From NCBI RefSeq assembly GCF_014203395.1, contig NZ_JACHIW010000001.1, positions 5,067,501-5,131,500 of the forward strand: a stretch of DNA of 64,000 nucleotides. The letters are read 5' to 3'. The position numbers and the translations under genes are program-made. The notes beneath the pieces were generated by a model, which was not told where the DNA came from, did no database searches, and saw only the letters and a program-made list of their open reading frames with translations. The DNA comes from Saccharopolyspora phatthalungensis. GTDB lineage: Bacteria; Actinomycetota; Actinomycetes; Mycobacteriales; Pseudonocardiaceae. Shown piece after piece: positions 27,372 to 35,921 of this stretch; position 1 is the first letter of the stretch, and every line of letters begins with the position of its first letter.

Positions 27372-28422
27372 TGTGGCCACCGTCCTTCGCGGCATCGTCG
27401 TGGTTGCTGGTGCTGCCGCGCATAACGTCTGGCGTCGGATGCGCGTTGTGCTGCAGGAAGGGCGTGTGGCGGCGAGTGTCTACTGTCAGCTGGAAGATGT
27501 CGGCGCGGTTGTAGGTGCCGACGATGTCGTGTGCCTGCTTGGCGACGATCTCGTCGCGCAGGTCGATCTCCGCATAGAGGATGCCTTCGGTGCCCAGCAG
27601 CGGCCCTGCGATGGCACGGCCATGTGGGTCAACGATCATGGATGCCGTCGGATGTGCGGTCAGCATCCTCTCCACTCTGGTGTCGCCGTTGGCGACGGCA
27701 TCGACGGCGTCCTCGCTTAGCGCCGTCGCGGCGACCACGCTGAACACCTTGCCTTCGAAGGCATGTGCGGCACTGCGCAGGCGGATGCTGTCCTCCAGGT
27801 CGTATTCGACGCCATCGGCACGCGGGTCAAAAGGCCAACTCGGCGGGTAGGTGGCGATGTGCAGCCGTTCTCCCTGCGCGAGCAACGTGAAACGGGCCAG
27901 GGTGTTGGTGTTCTCGCCGCAGATGAGCGCCCCAAGGTAGAGCCCGTCGAGCGGCACCGGAGCGAGGTCGTGGGCGTCGCCGTGGGACCAGGTCAACCTC
28001 TCGTACCAGGTGGCCACCAGCTTGCGCCGATGGTTCACGAGTTGCCCGTCCTGGTTGAAGATCAGGTTGCTGTTCCAGAGCTGGCCGAGGCTCACTGGGT
28101 TGCGCTCGTTCACGCCGACGGATAGCACGACGCCATGCCGCGCGGCGAGGCGCCCCAGATGATCGGTTTCGGGGCCTGGCACCACGATCGACTCTTCGGT
28201 CAGTCGTTGGTGCAGGCTGTGCTGGTCAACTGGAGGTAGCACCCCGTTCCAGATCGGAAAGCCCGGGATGAACGTCTCCCCGAATACCACGACCTGCGCC
28301 CCGTGGCTTGCCGCTTCGTGCACGAGGGAATCCAGCTTGTCGAGAGTCGCGCGACGGTCGAGAAATACGGGTGCCGCCTGGACGGCAGCCACGGAGACCC
28401 TCGGCAGGTCGATCGCGGACAT
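27364..28422 (-). CDS. Nitrilase
   Basis: 352 residues, the usual nitrilase length. The Glu-Lys-Cys triad is present: Glu in VVFGETFIPG, Lys in HRRKLVATWYE and Cys in LGALICGENTN. The WSHGDAHDL and SSWPFDP-like surroundings (YPPSWPFD) favour a true nitrilase, which converts nitriles to carboxylic acids, over amidase branches. It is the first gene of a two-gene operon with the MFS transporter and faces a TrmB-like regulator. The preferred nitrile cannot be read from sequence. Confidence 0.9.
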   Translation of the reverse strand: MSAIDLPRVSVAAVQAAPVFLDRRATLDKLDSLVHEAASHGAQVVVFGETFIPGFPIWNGVLPPVDQHSLHQRLTEESIVVPGPETDHLGRLAARHGVVLSVGVNERNPVSLGQLWNSNLIFNQDGQLVNHRRKLVATWYERLTWSHGDAHDLAPVPLDGLYLGALICGENTNTLARFTLLAQGERLHIATYPPSWPFDPRADGVEYDLEDSIRLRSAAHAFEGKVFSVVAATALSEDAVDAVANGDTRVERMLTAHPTASMIVDPHGRAIAGPLLGTEGILYAEIDLRDEIVAKQAHDIVGTYNRADIFQLTVDTRRHTPFLQHNAHPTPDVMRGSTSNHDDAAKDGGHNE

Positions 28423-28479
28423 GAAAACTCCTCGGTCTCGGGCGAGCCGGCTGTCGCCTACCCTCGCGGAACGCGTGAT

Positions 28480-28497
28480 CGTCGACTGAGCTCGACA
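28480..28497. promoter_or_regulatory. Operator site 1, yGTCGA-N6-TCGACA
   Basis: CGTCGA, a 6-bp spacer, then TCGACA, 58 bp upstream of the nitrilase start. The same half-sites with the same spacing occur at 28602-28619, so one protein, presumably the TrmB-like regulator, may bind both. Confidence 0.5.
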
Positions 28498-28601
28498 ACA
28501 ATGACCAAACCTGAACTAGAGTGTGGCGAAGATACAGCCGCTCGTTAACCGAGTAAATAGGCTCGCGAGAAGATTCGCGACCCGTGGCGCGGACAGGTTA
28601 G

Positions 28602-28619
28602 TGTCGACTATTTTCGACA
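28602..28619. promoter_or_regulatory. Operator site 2, TGTCGA-N6-TCGACA
   Basis: A perfect 6-bp inverted repeat with a 6-bp spacer, 44 bases before the regulator's ATG at 28664. Placement suits autoregulation, and the match with site 1 suits joint control of the nitrilase operon. Confidence 0.55.
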
Positions 28620-28663
28620 ACACAAGAGTCGAATGATAGGCAGCAGGACGGAGTGGAGTGCTG

Positions 28664-29437
28664 ATGTGGAACGAACTCGTCGATGCAGGTCTCGAGCCCA
28701 AGGACGCCAAGTTCTATCTCGCAGTCCTGACCATGGACGCACCGACCGTCGCGCAGGCCGCCGAGGCTGCTGAAGTCAGCCGGACCAACGCCTACGACAT
28801 CGCCAAGCGGCTTGCCCACAAGGGAATGCTGTCCCTGATCGAAAGCGGTCCTGCCGTGCCCGGCGGGGGCGGAGGCCGAGGTCGGACAGTGTTGCGGGCC
28901 GCTGATCCGCAATATTTGCTGGATGACTGGAATCAGCGCCGCCAAGTGCTGGAGCGTCTCGTTCCGCAGCTTCGGGCCATGCACGCCAAGGGGGGCGCCG
29001 CGCCTCGATCGCGCTACCTCGAGGGCGCCGTCGGCATCCGCACCGCCCTCTTCGAGACACTTGACTGGCCCTCGCCGCTGCGTGGTGTGCTGTCGATGCG
29101 TGATCTGATGACAGTGCCTGGGGCCGCAGCGATGCGCGACTACATCGCGGGCCGCCGCGAGCGGCGGCTCTGGCTCCATGTGGTGCGGTCGCCCGGGAAG
29201 GACTATCCGCACGGGTGGCCGTCCAGCGACGAGGATTTCCGGCGAACCCGGTACGCACCTGACGGCTACATCTTCACGATGACCATGATCATCGGGAGAG
29301 ACGCGGTGGCGATGCTCTCGTCGAAACAGGAGAACTTCGCCCTCATAATCGAGAGCTCGGAGTACGCGGAGATGCAGGGCAACCTGTTCGACGTCCTGTG
29401 GTCGGCCAGCAACACCGACCCGATCGCGCCAGCGTGA
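28664..29437 (+). CDS. TrmB-like winged-helix transcriptional regulator
   Basis: 257 residues from ATG 28664 (a GTG two codons earlier is possible). The N-terminal TrmB-type winged helix (AGLEPKDAKFYLAVLTMDAP, then AEAAEVSRTNAYDIAKRL as the helix-turn-helix) is followed by a Gly-rich wing (GGGGGRGR) and a C-terminal domain of the phospholipase-D-like/TrmB effector type. It is divergent from the nitrilase operon with two matching palindromes between them, and so is its probable regulator. Confidence 0.8.
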   Translation: MWNELVDAGLEPKDAKFYLAVLTMDAPTVAQAAEAAEVSRTNAYDIAKRLAHKGMLSLIESGPAVPGGGGGRGRTVLRAADPQYLLDDWNQRRQVLERLVPQLRAMHAKGGAAPRSRYLEGAVGIRTALFETLDWPSPLRGVLSMRDLMTVPGAAAMRDYIAGRRERRLWLHVVRSPGKDYPHGWPSSDEDFRRTRYAPDGYIFTMTMIIGRDAVAMLSSKQENFALIIESSEYAEMQGNLFDVLWSASNTDPIAPA

Positions 29438-29467
29438 CAGACGGGATCGGACACCTCAGCGACGGGG

Positions 29468-29620
29468 ATGCTGAACGGAGTGCCGGCGCTTGGTGTCTTC
29501 GCCCAGTTCAAACAGATCGTGCTGGTGGCCTACGACCGCATCGTCGGGTTATTGCTGGAAGACATCTCCGTCGATGGGTGCATCACCAAAGCCATCGGCG
29601 AGATCGCTTCGTCGCCGAGG
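29468..29620 (+). pseudogene. IS5-type transposase fragment
   Basis: The translated stretch FKQIVLVAYDRIVGLLLEDI followed by VDGCITKA matches the middle of IS5-family (IS112-like) transposases. After about fifty codons the match ends, and neither the DDE-bearing C-terminus nor terminal repeats can be found. Only this internal piece remains. Confidence 0.5.
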
Positions 29621-29706
29621 AACAGACCACAGTGGAGTCTGCTCCTGCTCCAATTCGATCTGATGCGGTTCGGAATCATCCGAAAGCTGACCGGCGGCGA
29701 CTTCGG

Positions 29707-30435
29707 TCAGCGGGTCAACCCCGGGACGCAGATGGAGTGCCAGTTGCGGTCGGCCAGTGCTTGGACACTGAGCCTTTCCGAGTAATGGGTTGTTGCAGGG
29801 GTGATCACGTGGTGCGGGCGTGGTCGATCTGCAGGAGGACGAGGGCTGCGGCGACGATCGTACCGATTTTCCAGGGGCAGGCTGATGTTACGGAGGGCTT
29901 TGAATGTGGTCTTGAGCAGGGAGTTTCCGCGTTTAGCGATAGCCGGTTTGCTGTTGTGGACCTTGTTGTGGTCCCTCTGTTCGTCGGCGAGTTCGCCTCC
30001 TTTGGGTTTCTTGAAGGCCACGGTGACGGTGTCGGCTTCTCTTTCGTAGCCGAGATCGCCGAACACGGGTAGATCCGCGTCGTTCAGGCGGCCAGTGCGG
30101 GCAGGACCTCGGTGTGCCTGCGCAGCGCGGTGGTGTCATGCTCGCGGCCGGGACGCACCTCGGAAGTCCAGAGTGGCCAGCCGTCGGGTGCGGTGATGAC
30201 CTGGATATTCCCTCCGTGGTTGCCGTGTTTTCCTGGCCACCACAGACCCACCTCGGCGGTGGGTCCTGGGGGTGCGGCAGCGGTCGGTTTCGATCAGCGT
30301 GCTGTCGATGCTGATATGGCCGTGTCCGGCCATTTTCGCGGCCAGCAGTGCGGATTCCAGCTTCGGCGCGCGAGCAGCCAGGACCGTGATGCCCCGTGCA
30401 GGTAGTCATACGCCGTGGATTTGCCGATCTCGTTG
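29707..30435 (-). pseudogene. Broken DDE transposase (IS5/HARBI-like)
   Basis: Pieces of one transposase lie on the minus strand in more than one frame. Upstream comes GHGHISIDSTLIETDRC (first Asp region, near 30290-30330), and downstream FGDLGYEREADTVTVAFKKP with LADEQRDHNKVHNSK and ERGNSLLKTTFKALR-like text (about 29880-30066). Frameshifts separate the parts, and the N-terminus is cut near 30435, where a LysR copy begins shortly afterwards. It is inactive. Confidence 0.65.
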
Positions 30436-30496
30436 TCGGTGGCCACTTCTCACGGTGGGTCGACCGGGGCGAGTGGGAGAGCCTCATCCCGACGAT

Positions 30497-31028
30497 GGTG
30501 ACCACGGCAACCATGCACAGCCTGCTGGGATCCGGCGACTTCGATGTGGCCGTCACCCTGGAACGACCAGCCTCGCGAAGCGTCGCGATCAGACGGCTGA
30601 CCGGATACTCACTGAAGCTGTATGCGACGCACGAGTACTGCGCCGAAAACGAGCCGGTCACCTCCATTCGCGAGCTGAGCAACCACACACTCATCTGGTA
30701 CATCGACTCGATTCTCGATGTGCAACCGCTGAAGACGCTGAGCCAACTGCTGCCAGACTGCAAAGCGACAATTCAGACGAACAACATCAGCGGCCACCTG
30801 ACAGCCACGAAGGCCGGTCTTGGAATCGGGCTGCTACCCACCTACATCGCCGCCGACGAGCCCACCCTCCGTGAGCTACTACCGGGGGACTTCTCGGCAC
30901 AACGCACGTACTGGCTGGTCGTCCCCAAGGAACTGGCCCGCCTCAGGCGCGTCCAAGTCGTCAACGAGCTATTGACCTCGATCGTCACCGCGAACCCGGA
31001 ACTGCACAACTCAGCGACACAAAAGTGA
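30497..31028 (+). pseudogene. Truncated LysR regulator, duplicate of the gene at 60.6 kb
   Basis: From 30497 on, the sequence encodes the effector domain of a LysR regulator (LLGSGDFDVAVTLERPASRS, YIAADEPTLRE, then a run to a stop at 31026). It matches the complete gene at 60569-61462 almost base for base over about 515 bp, in the opposite orientation. The DNA-binding N-terminus is missing: the text upstream is transposase remnant and unrelated sequence. A few substitutions (MHS/VHG, H/R, I/V, L/V) show the copies have begun to diverge. Confidence 0.85.
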
Positions 31029-31096
31029 ACTCCCAAACAGCCGGAGAGCGCGGAATTTGACCAGCATCCAGGAGAAGTCCAGCCTTGACGTGGTGG

Positions 31097-31597
31097 TCAA
31101 GCGCTGCGCGCTGCCTTTCGTTGCTGGACGGTGGTGGGGCCGGTGCCGAATTCTTCCTCGGCTTCCCGCAGTTTTCTGGTGAGGAGTGTGTAGTAGGCGC
31201 GCATGTCCGCGAAGCGGCCCTTCGCGTGTTTGGCTTTCGCTTCGGGGGTACGGCTGGATGATTCGGCCAGGTGCAGCAGTTGCGTGGTGATCGCGATCTG
31301 GTGTTGGAGGCAGCCCAGCCACGCGTCGTGGCGGTATTCGTAGCCGGTCTGGCGGGTGTTGGGGATCTTGACGCGGGTGACGACTCCGTTGCGGTCGAGG
31401 AGACGCGCCATCTCGGAGATCGTGCCGGCGCTCGCGTCGAGGGCCTCTCGGAGTTGTTTCATTGACATCGGTCCGTCGTGGAGCATCAGCGTGGCGAGGA
31501 CACGCCCGGCCATGGGTGGCCAGCCCATCGCGTTGCCGATCTCGATGCCGAAGTTCTCGACGGTGCCTGGTAGCCCCACGGCCGTCGCGTCGCCCAC
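31097..31597 (-). CDS. GbsR/MarR-type winged-helix regulator
   Basis: 166 residues from GTG 31597, preceded by an AGGGCAGG-like ribosome site. The region NAMGWPPMAGRVLATLMLHD is the N-terminal signature of the GbsR/MarR family. A helix-turn-helix follows (MSMKQLREALDASAGTISEM) with a wing RVKIPNTRQTGYEY, and a C-terminal helix rich in charged residues. A large palindrome lies just upstream. Its neighbours are remnants, so its target may be itself or a lost divergent gene. Confidence 0.8.
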   Translation of the reverse strand: MGDATAVGLPGTVENFGIEIGNAMGWPPMAGRVLATLMLHDGPMSMKQLREALDASAGTISEMARLLDRNGVVTRVKIPNTRQTGYEYRHDAWLGCLQHQIAITTQLLHLAESSSRTPEAKAKHAKGRFADMRAYYTLLTRKLREAEEEFGTGPTTVQQRKAARSA

Positions 31598-31620
31598 AAT
31601 CCACCTGCCCTCGTTGTAAC

Positions 31621-31656
31621 GTTCAGATAAAGGTGAATATTCACTGTTGACTGAAC
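31621..31656. promoter_or_regulatory. Large palindromic operator upstream of the GbsR-type gene
   Basis: The centre GTGAATATTCAC (31633-31644) is a perfect 12-bp palindrome, and GTTCAG (31621-31626) and CTGAAC (31651-31656) sit symmetrically 6 bp outside it. The whole 36-bp element is centred 41 bases before the GTG start, as expected for autorepression. Confidence 0.6.
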
Positions 31657-31672
31657 TTTCACTGTCCGGTGA

Positions 31673-32215
31673 GTATACAGACCACTTCGCGCCGGTGTTC
31701 GCTCGATCGAACACGGCATCTACGCCGACGACGAATGCTTCGAGCTCATGCGCGCCACCGGCGCTTGGCTCGTTCCGACCCTGGTCGCACCACACGGTGT
31801 GCTTGCCACGCCGGGCCTTCCCGACACGGTTGTGGCCAAGGCGCGCCAAGTCGTCACCGGCCACGAAGAGATGCTTCGACGGGCAGTCCGCGCCGGGGTA
31901 CGCATCGCCTTCGGCACCGACGCCGGCATCGTCCCGCACGGCACCAACCCACGCGAACTCGCCCTGATGCAGCGTGCCTGGATGACACCCCAGCAGGTCC
32001 TGGTCGCCGCCACGAGCAGCGCGGCTGAGCTCCTGGGGCTCGCCGACCGCGGCCGCATCGCACCCGGGCGGCTCGCCGACCTCATTGCGGTTGCCGGCGA
32101 TCCCTTCGACCTCAGCACCCACCACGACCGGCTGCGCCTGGTCCTCAAAGGGGGCCGGATCGCCCGCCGGTTCCACACATCGATCGAGCCTGTTCCGCTC
32201 GCCGGCGCCGACTGA
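31673..32215 (+). pseudogene. 5'-truncated amidohydrolase (imidazolonepropionase-like)
   Basis: The open frame follows a TGA at 31670 and begins at once with conserved interior sequence, RAGVRSIEHGIYADDE, in which the His is a metal ligand of the family. It continues with GTDAGIVPHG (the catalytic Asp) and ends in the usual GRIAPGRLADLIAV strand and LVLKGGR closing motif. The N-terminal HxH half is absent. ATG 31748 could serve as a start but would give only the C-terminal 155 residues, which cannot be active alone. Confidence 0.7.
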
Positions 32216-32275
32216 CGGGCGGACACCCGGAGCGGTCCGAGCATCCCCGCGAGCGGCGATCCGGCCACCGTGGGT

Positions 32276-32303
32276 GGCGGCGATTTCGCGCGAAATCGCC
32301 GCC
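32276..32303. terminator. 28-bp perfect palindrome at convergent gene ends
   Basis: The core CGATTTCGCGCGAAATCG (32281-32298) is extended by GGCGG and CCGCC to a perfect 28-bp palindrome. It lies between the ends of the amidohydrolase remnant (plus) and the MarR gene (minus). The same 18-bp core occurs at 43171-43188, also between convergent genes, which fits a bidirectional terminator. Partial ATTTCGCGC copies follow at 32327 and 32371. Confidence 0.55.
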
Positions 32304-32577
32304 AGTCCCGCACGAGGACAGTTCATTTCGCGCAGTGATGATGTGGGTGGCGATCGTCCGGGTGTCTGGCTCGATTTCGCGCTGACGCTCGTGGGTTGTC
32401 TTGGTTTCGATCTGTCGGCATCCGGATGGTCACTGTTCGGGGCGCGGGGGCTGGCGTACTCCACCGGAAGCAGCGGCGCACCCTTCCTGCGGCTCATGAC
32501 CTGCACCTCCGGCAGCTTCATTGAGGACGCTGCCGCGTGCGATGTTCGTCCGCATATCGACAGCGCGCCTGCTGTGT

Positions 32578-33066
32578 TCAGGCGCGGCGTTTGCGGGTGG
32601 CTGCAGAGCGGGGCGGCCGGGCACGCATGTGATCGCGGACCCTGGCCATGATGTCGCCGAGCGCGTGTAGGTCCTGATCGGACAATGGCGCGAACAGCAG
32701 GCTGCGTGCGACCTGGATGTGGCCGGGCAGGATCTCGGCGAGCCGGGCGAGACCGGCCTGCGTGATCGCGACGAGGGTGGCGCGCTGGTCGTCGGGGCTG
32801 GGGCAACGCGTGATGAGGCCGGCCTTCTCCAGCAGTCCGGCCTGATGGGTCAGCCCGCTGCGGCTGTAGACCACGCCGTCGGCCAACTCGGTCATCGTCA
32901 GCTGCCGTTCCGGGGCGTCAGCGAGGCGGGCCAGGAGCTGGAACTGGACATAGCTGAGATCGCCCGCTTCCCGCACCTGCTGCTCGACGGCATGGTGCAG
33001 GAGGCTCACGGACTCCATGAGCGCGAAGTACGTGTTCAGCTGCTCGGGTTCCAGGGCGTCGGCCAT
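32578..33066 (-). CDS. MarR-family regulator
   Basis: 162 residues from ATG 33066 (MADALE). MarR fold: N-terminal dimer helices, helix-turn-helix around MTELADGVVYSRSGLTHQAG, wing with the CPSPDDQRATLV motif, and a C-terminal helix ending in a basic RPPRSAATRKRRA tail. It is divergent from the quinone-oxidoreductase gene at 33199, and three copies of one palindrome lie between them, so it should control both. Confidence 0.9.
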   Translation of the reverse strand: MADALEPEQLNTYFALMESVSLLHHAVEQQVREAGDLSYVQFQLLARLADAPERQLTMTELADGVVYSRSGLTHQAGLLEKAGLITRCPSPDDQRATLVAITQAGLARLAEILPGHIQVARSLLFAPLSDQDLHALGDIMARVRDHMRARPPRSAATRKRRA

Positions 33067-33082
33067 CCGCACATCTTAGTTG

Positions 33083-33178
33083 CTTCGACTTCGAAGCGTT
33101 GTGGCGAGGCTCACCGCTCGGGCAACTTGCTTCGATGTCGAAGTACGCTCTAGCCTCAAAATCACTTCGATATCGAAG
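33083..33178. promoter_or_regulatory. Three CTTCGA-N2-TCGAAG operators
   Basis: Sites at 33083-33096, 33130-33143 and 33165-33178 all read CTTCGAnnTCGAAG (spacers CT, TG, TA; the last is fully palindromic). They fill the divergent promoter region between the MarR gene and the oxidoreductase, spaced 47 and 35 bp apart. Confidence 0.75.
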
Positions 33179-33198
33179 CACCTTTCGAGGAGGCAGGC

Positions 33199-34149
33199 AT
33201 GAAAGCAGTGCGTTTTCACCGGTACGGCAACAGTGACGTGCTGACCTACGAGGAGGCCGGGCGGCCGGCGCCAGACGCGGGACAGGTGCTGGTGAAGGTG
33301 GCGGCCACCTCGTTCAACCCGGTAGACATGGGGATCCGTAGCGGTGCCCTGAGCGGGGTGTTCCCGCTGGAGTTCCCGCATATCCCCGGAATCGACGTGG
33401 CCGGGACGGTCGCGGAGCTCGGCGCCGGGGTCGGGGTCGGGGTCGGGGGCTGGCAGGTCGGCGACGCGGTCGTGGCGTTCCTGCCGATGAACTCCGACGG
33501 CGCCGCAGCCGAGTACGCGATCGCGCCCGCCGAGGCACTGGCCGCCGCGCCGCGAACGGTCGAACTGACAGACGCCGCGGCGCTGCCCGCGGTCGGGCTC
33601 ACCGCCTGGCAGGCGCTGTTCGAGCTTGCCGAGCTTCGGGCGGGGCAGGCGATCCTGATCAACGGTGCCGCGGGCGCGGTCGGCGGCTACGCGGTCCAGC
33701 TCGCCAAGCAGGCCGGAGCCGTCGTCACCGCCACCGCGAAAGGCCATCGCGCGGATCGCCTCCGCGGTTACGGAGCTGACCGGATCATCGGCTACCTCGA
33801 CTACACGACCACTCCTTTCACGGCGGAGGCGGCGCCGTTCGACGTCGTGTTCAACCTCGTGACCACCACGCCGGACGAGACCGCGGCCCTCGCCGGACTC
33901 GTCCGCGACGGCGGAGCACTGGTCAGCACTACGACCCCGCCTCCGGAGAACCCCGGCCGCGGGATCCGCGCCGCACGCGTGTTCGTCCTCAGCAAGGCCG
34001 ACCAGCTCGCCGAACTCGTTTCCCGCGTCGACGCCGGACAACTGCGGATCGACGTCGCCGACCGCCGCCCGCTGGCCGACCTCCCAGCCGTTCACGAGGA
34101 AGCCGCAACGGGCCGCCTGGCAGGCAAGACCGTCCTACTCCCCGCCTGA
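33199..34149 (+). CDS. Quinone-oxidoreductase-like MDR enzyme
   Basis: 316 residues of the zinc-free medium-chain dehydrogenase/quinone oxidoreductase branch. It has the N-terminal MKAVRFHRYGNSDVLTYEE, the SFNPVDMGIRSG and PGIDVAGTVAELG segments, and the NADPH motif INGAAGAVGGYAVQLAK. No zinc-ligand cysteines are present. There is a short GVGVGVGG insertion near residue 77 from a GTCGGG-type repeat. It is strongly expected to be repressed by the divergent MarR and to reduce quinones or enones, as in redox or electrophile stress loci. Confidence 0.9.
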   Translation: MKAVRFHRYGNSDVLTYEEAGRPAPDAGQVLVKVAATSFNPVDMGIRSGALSGVFPLEFPHIPGIDVAGTVAELGAGVGVGVGGWQVGDAVVAFLPMNSDGAAAEYAIAPAEALAAAPRTVELTDAAALPAVGLTAWQALFELAELRAGQAILINGAAGAVGGYAVQLAKQAGAVVTATAKGHRADRLRGYGADRIIGYLDYTTTPFTAEAAPFDVVFNLVTTTPDETAALAGLVRDGGALVSTTTPPPENPGRGIRAARVFVLSKADQLAELVSRVDAGQLRIDVADRRPLADLPAVHEEAATGRLAGKTVLLPA

Positions 34150-34176
34150 TTCCCCCACACAGGAAAGGAAACCGAG

Positions 34177-34323
34177 ATGACGACCGCGTTCGACCACATC
34201 GATCTGGGCGGCAAGCCTGCCCAACCGCATCGCCATGCCGCGTTGCTCACCCAGCGGATTTTTCACCGGTTCGCCGACGCCGCGCGGGACTGCCACTGCG
34301 GATCTCCGGTGGTTGCGGGCTGA
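34177..34323 (+). pseudogene. N-terminal stub of an old-yellow-enzyme-type reductase
   Basis: After a clear ribosome site (AGGAAAGGAA) the frame reads MTTAFDHIDLGGKP, the start of NADH:flavin oxidoreductases. A one-base shift then separates it from the next conserved text, LPNRIAMPR. The frame ends after 48 codons where about 360 are expected, so only the first ~18 residues are recognisable. It was probably co-transcribed with the quinone oxidoreductase before it decayed. Confidence 0.55.
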
Positions 34324-34389
34324 CCTGCGATGGGAACTCCGCTTGGGCCAACCTCGGTCATTTCTCGGAAGTATCCGTGCCGATGGAGC

Positions 34390-34562
34390 GTTGATCGTTT
34401 CTAGGTGATCCGGGCGCGGTTCACCTAGAAGCGGCTTGGCGTGGAAGCACACGGCAAACTGCTGGCGCAGCTCGCCATCTGCGTACATCATGACGTGGCC
34501 GGGGTCGGAATAGATGCCCGCTAATCCGGTCAACGCACAGCTCGGGACCGCCACCCGGCGGG
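34390..34562 (-). pseudogene. NUDIX hydrolase C-terminal remnant
   Basis: On the minus strand the stretch LTGLAGIYSDPGHVMMYADG followed by ELRQQFAVCFHAKPL matches the part of NUDIX hydrolases just after the REXXEEXGU box. The box itself is not readable upstream in this frame. The remnant lies between two other gene fragments. Confidence 0.5.
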
Positions 34563-34759
34563 GATGGCGGTCCCGAGCTTGCGCGGAGCCGGCGTGCATC
34601 CGCTGACCCACGGCACCGGCACTGACCACTTCACACGGGTTAGCCACGATCACTCCGCGCTCATCGACGCCTACCAGGACCACGGCCCGGAGACGGCAGA
34701 AACCGTTGCTGTGAGCCATGTTCGCCTGTTCCGCGAGCGCATCCTCACCTATATCGGAT

Positions 34760-35493
<734 letters not shown>

Positions 35494-35561
35494 CCGCTGA
35501 AGGCGCGAACGGACCCTGGCATCGATCGGTCCGTAGTCCCATCGTGTGCTCGACTGCGGAA

Positions 35562-35604
35562 GGCCCGGGGTGGTGGCCACGGAATGTGGGCACCACCCCG
35601 GGCC
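35562..35604. terminator. Strong 19-bp stem-loop
   Basis: Positions 35562-35580 and 35586-35604 pair over 19 bp with one mismatch around a 5-base GGAAT loop; the arms begin GGCCCGGGGTGGTG and end CACCACCCCGGGCC. It follows the aldo/keto reductase remnant by 69 bases. No T-run follows, so this is a GC-rich actinobacterial-type terminator or a mobile-element hairpin. Confidence 0.5.
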
Positions 35605-35921
35605 GGTGCCCTTGGTCCGCAAGCGAACCAGGCATTCGTCTCGGGTGGGAAGCCCCCGGTCGCGACGGCTATCTGGTCATTTTCGCGCCCGAATGTGGAC
35701 CACAAATGATTGTCCACTGTGGTCGATGGACTAAATGATCAGCCAACCTGCGGGAGATCATCCCATATGTCTACCGGGGCAGCGTCGATGCTGTGAAGCC
35801 CTGGAATGCATGCGAACGTCGCCGGAATGTACGTGGAGAGTGCTGCCGTTCGTCGACTCGCGTTCACTTGGGCGGCCTAGTTTCGGTCGACTGTTAGAAC
35901 CGTGTCGGCAGAGAAGGTCAC
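35605..35921. other. Non-coding interval upstream of the secreted protein
   Basis: No convincing reading frame. A short inverted repeat GACCACA / TGTGGTC lies near 35697-35725, and the last 60 bases should hold the promoter of the following gene. Nothing else was recognised. Confidence 0.4.
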
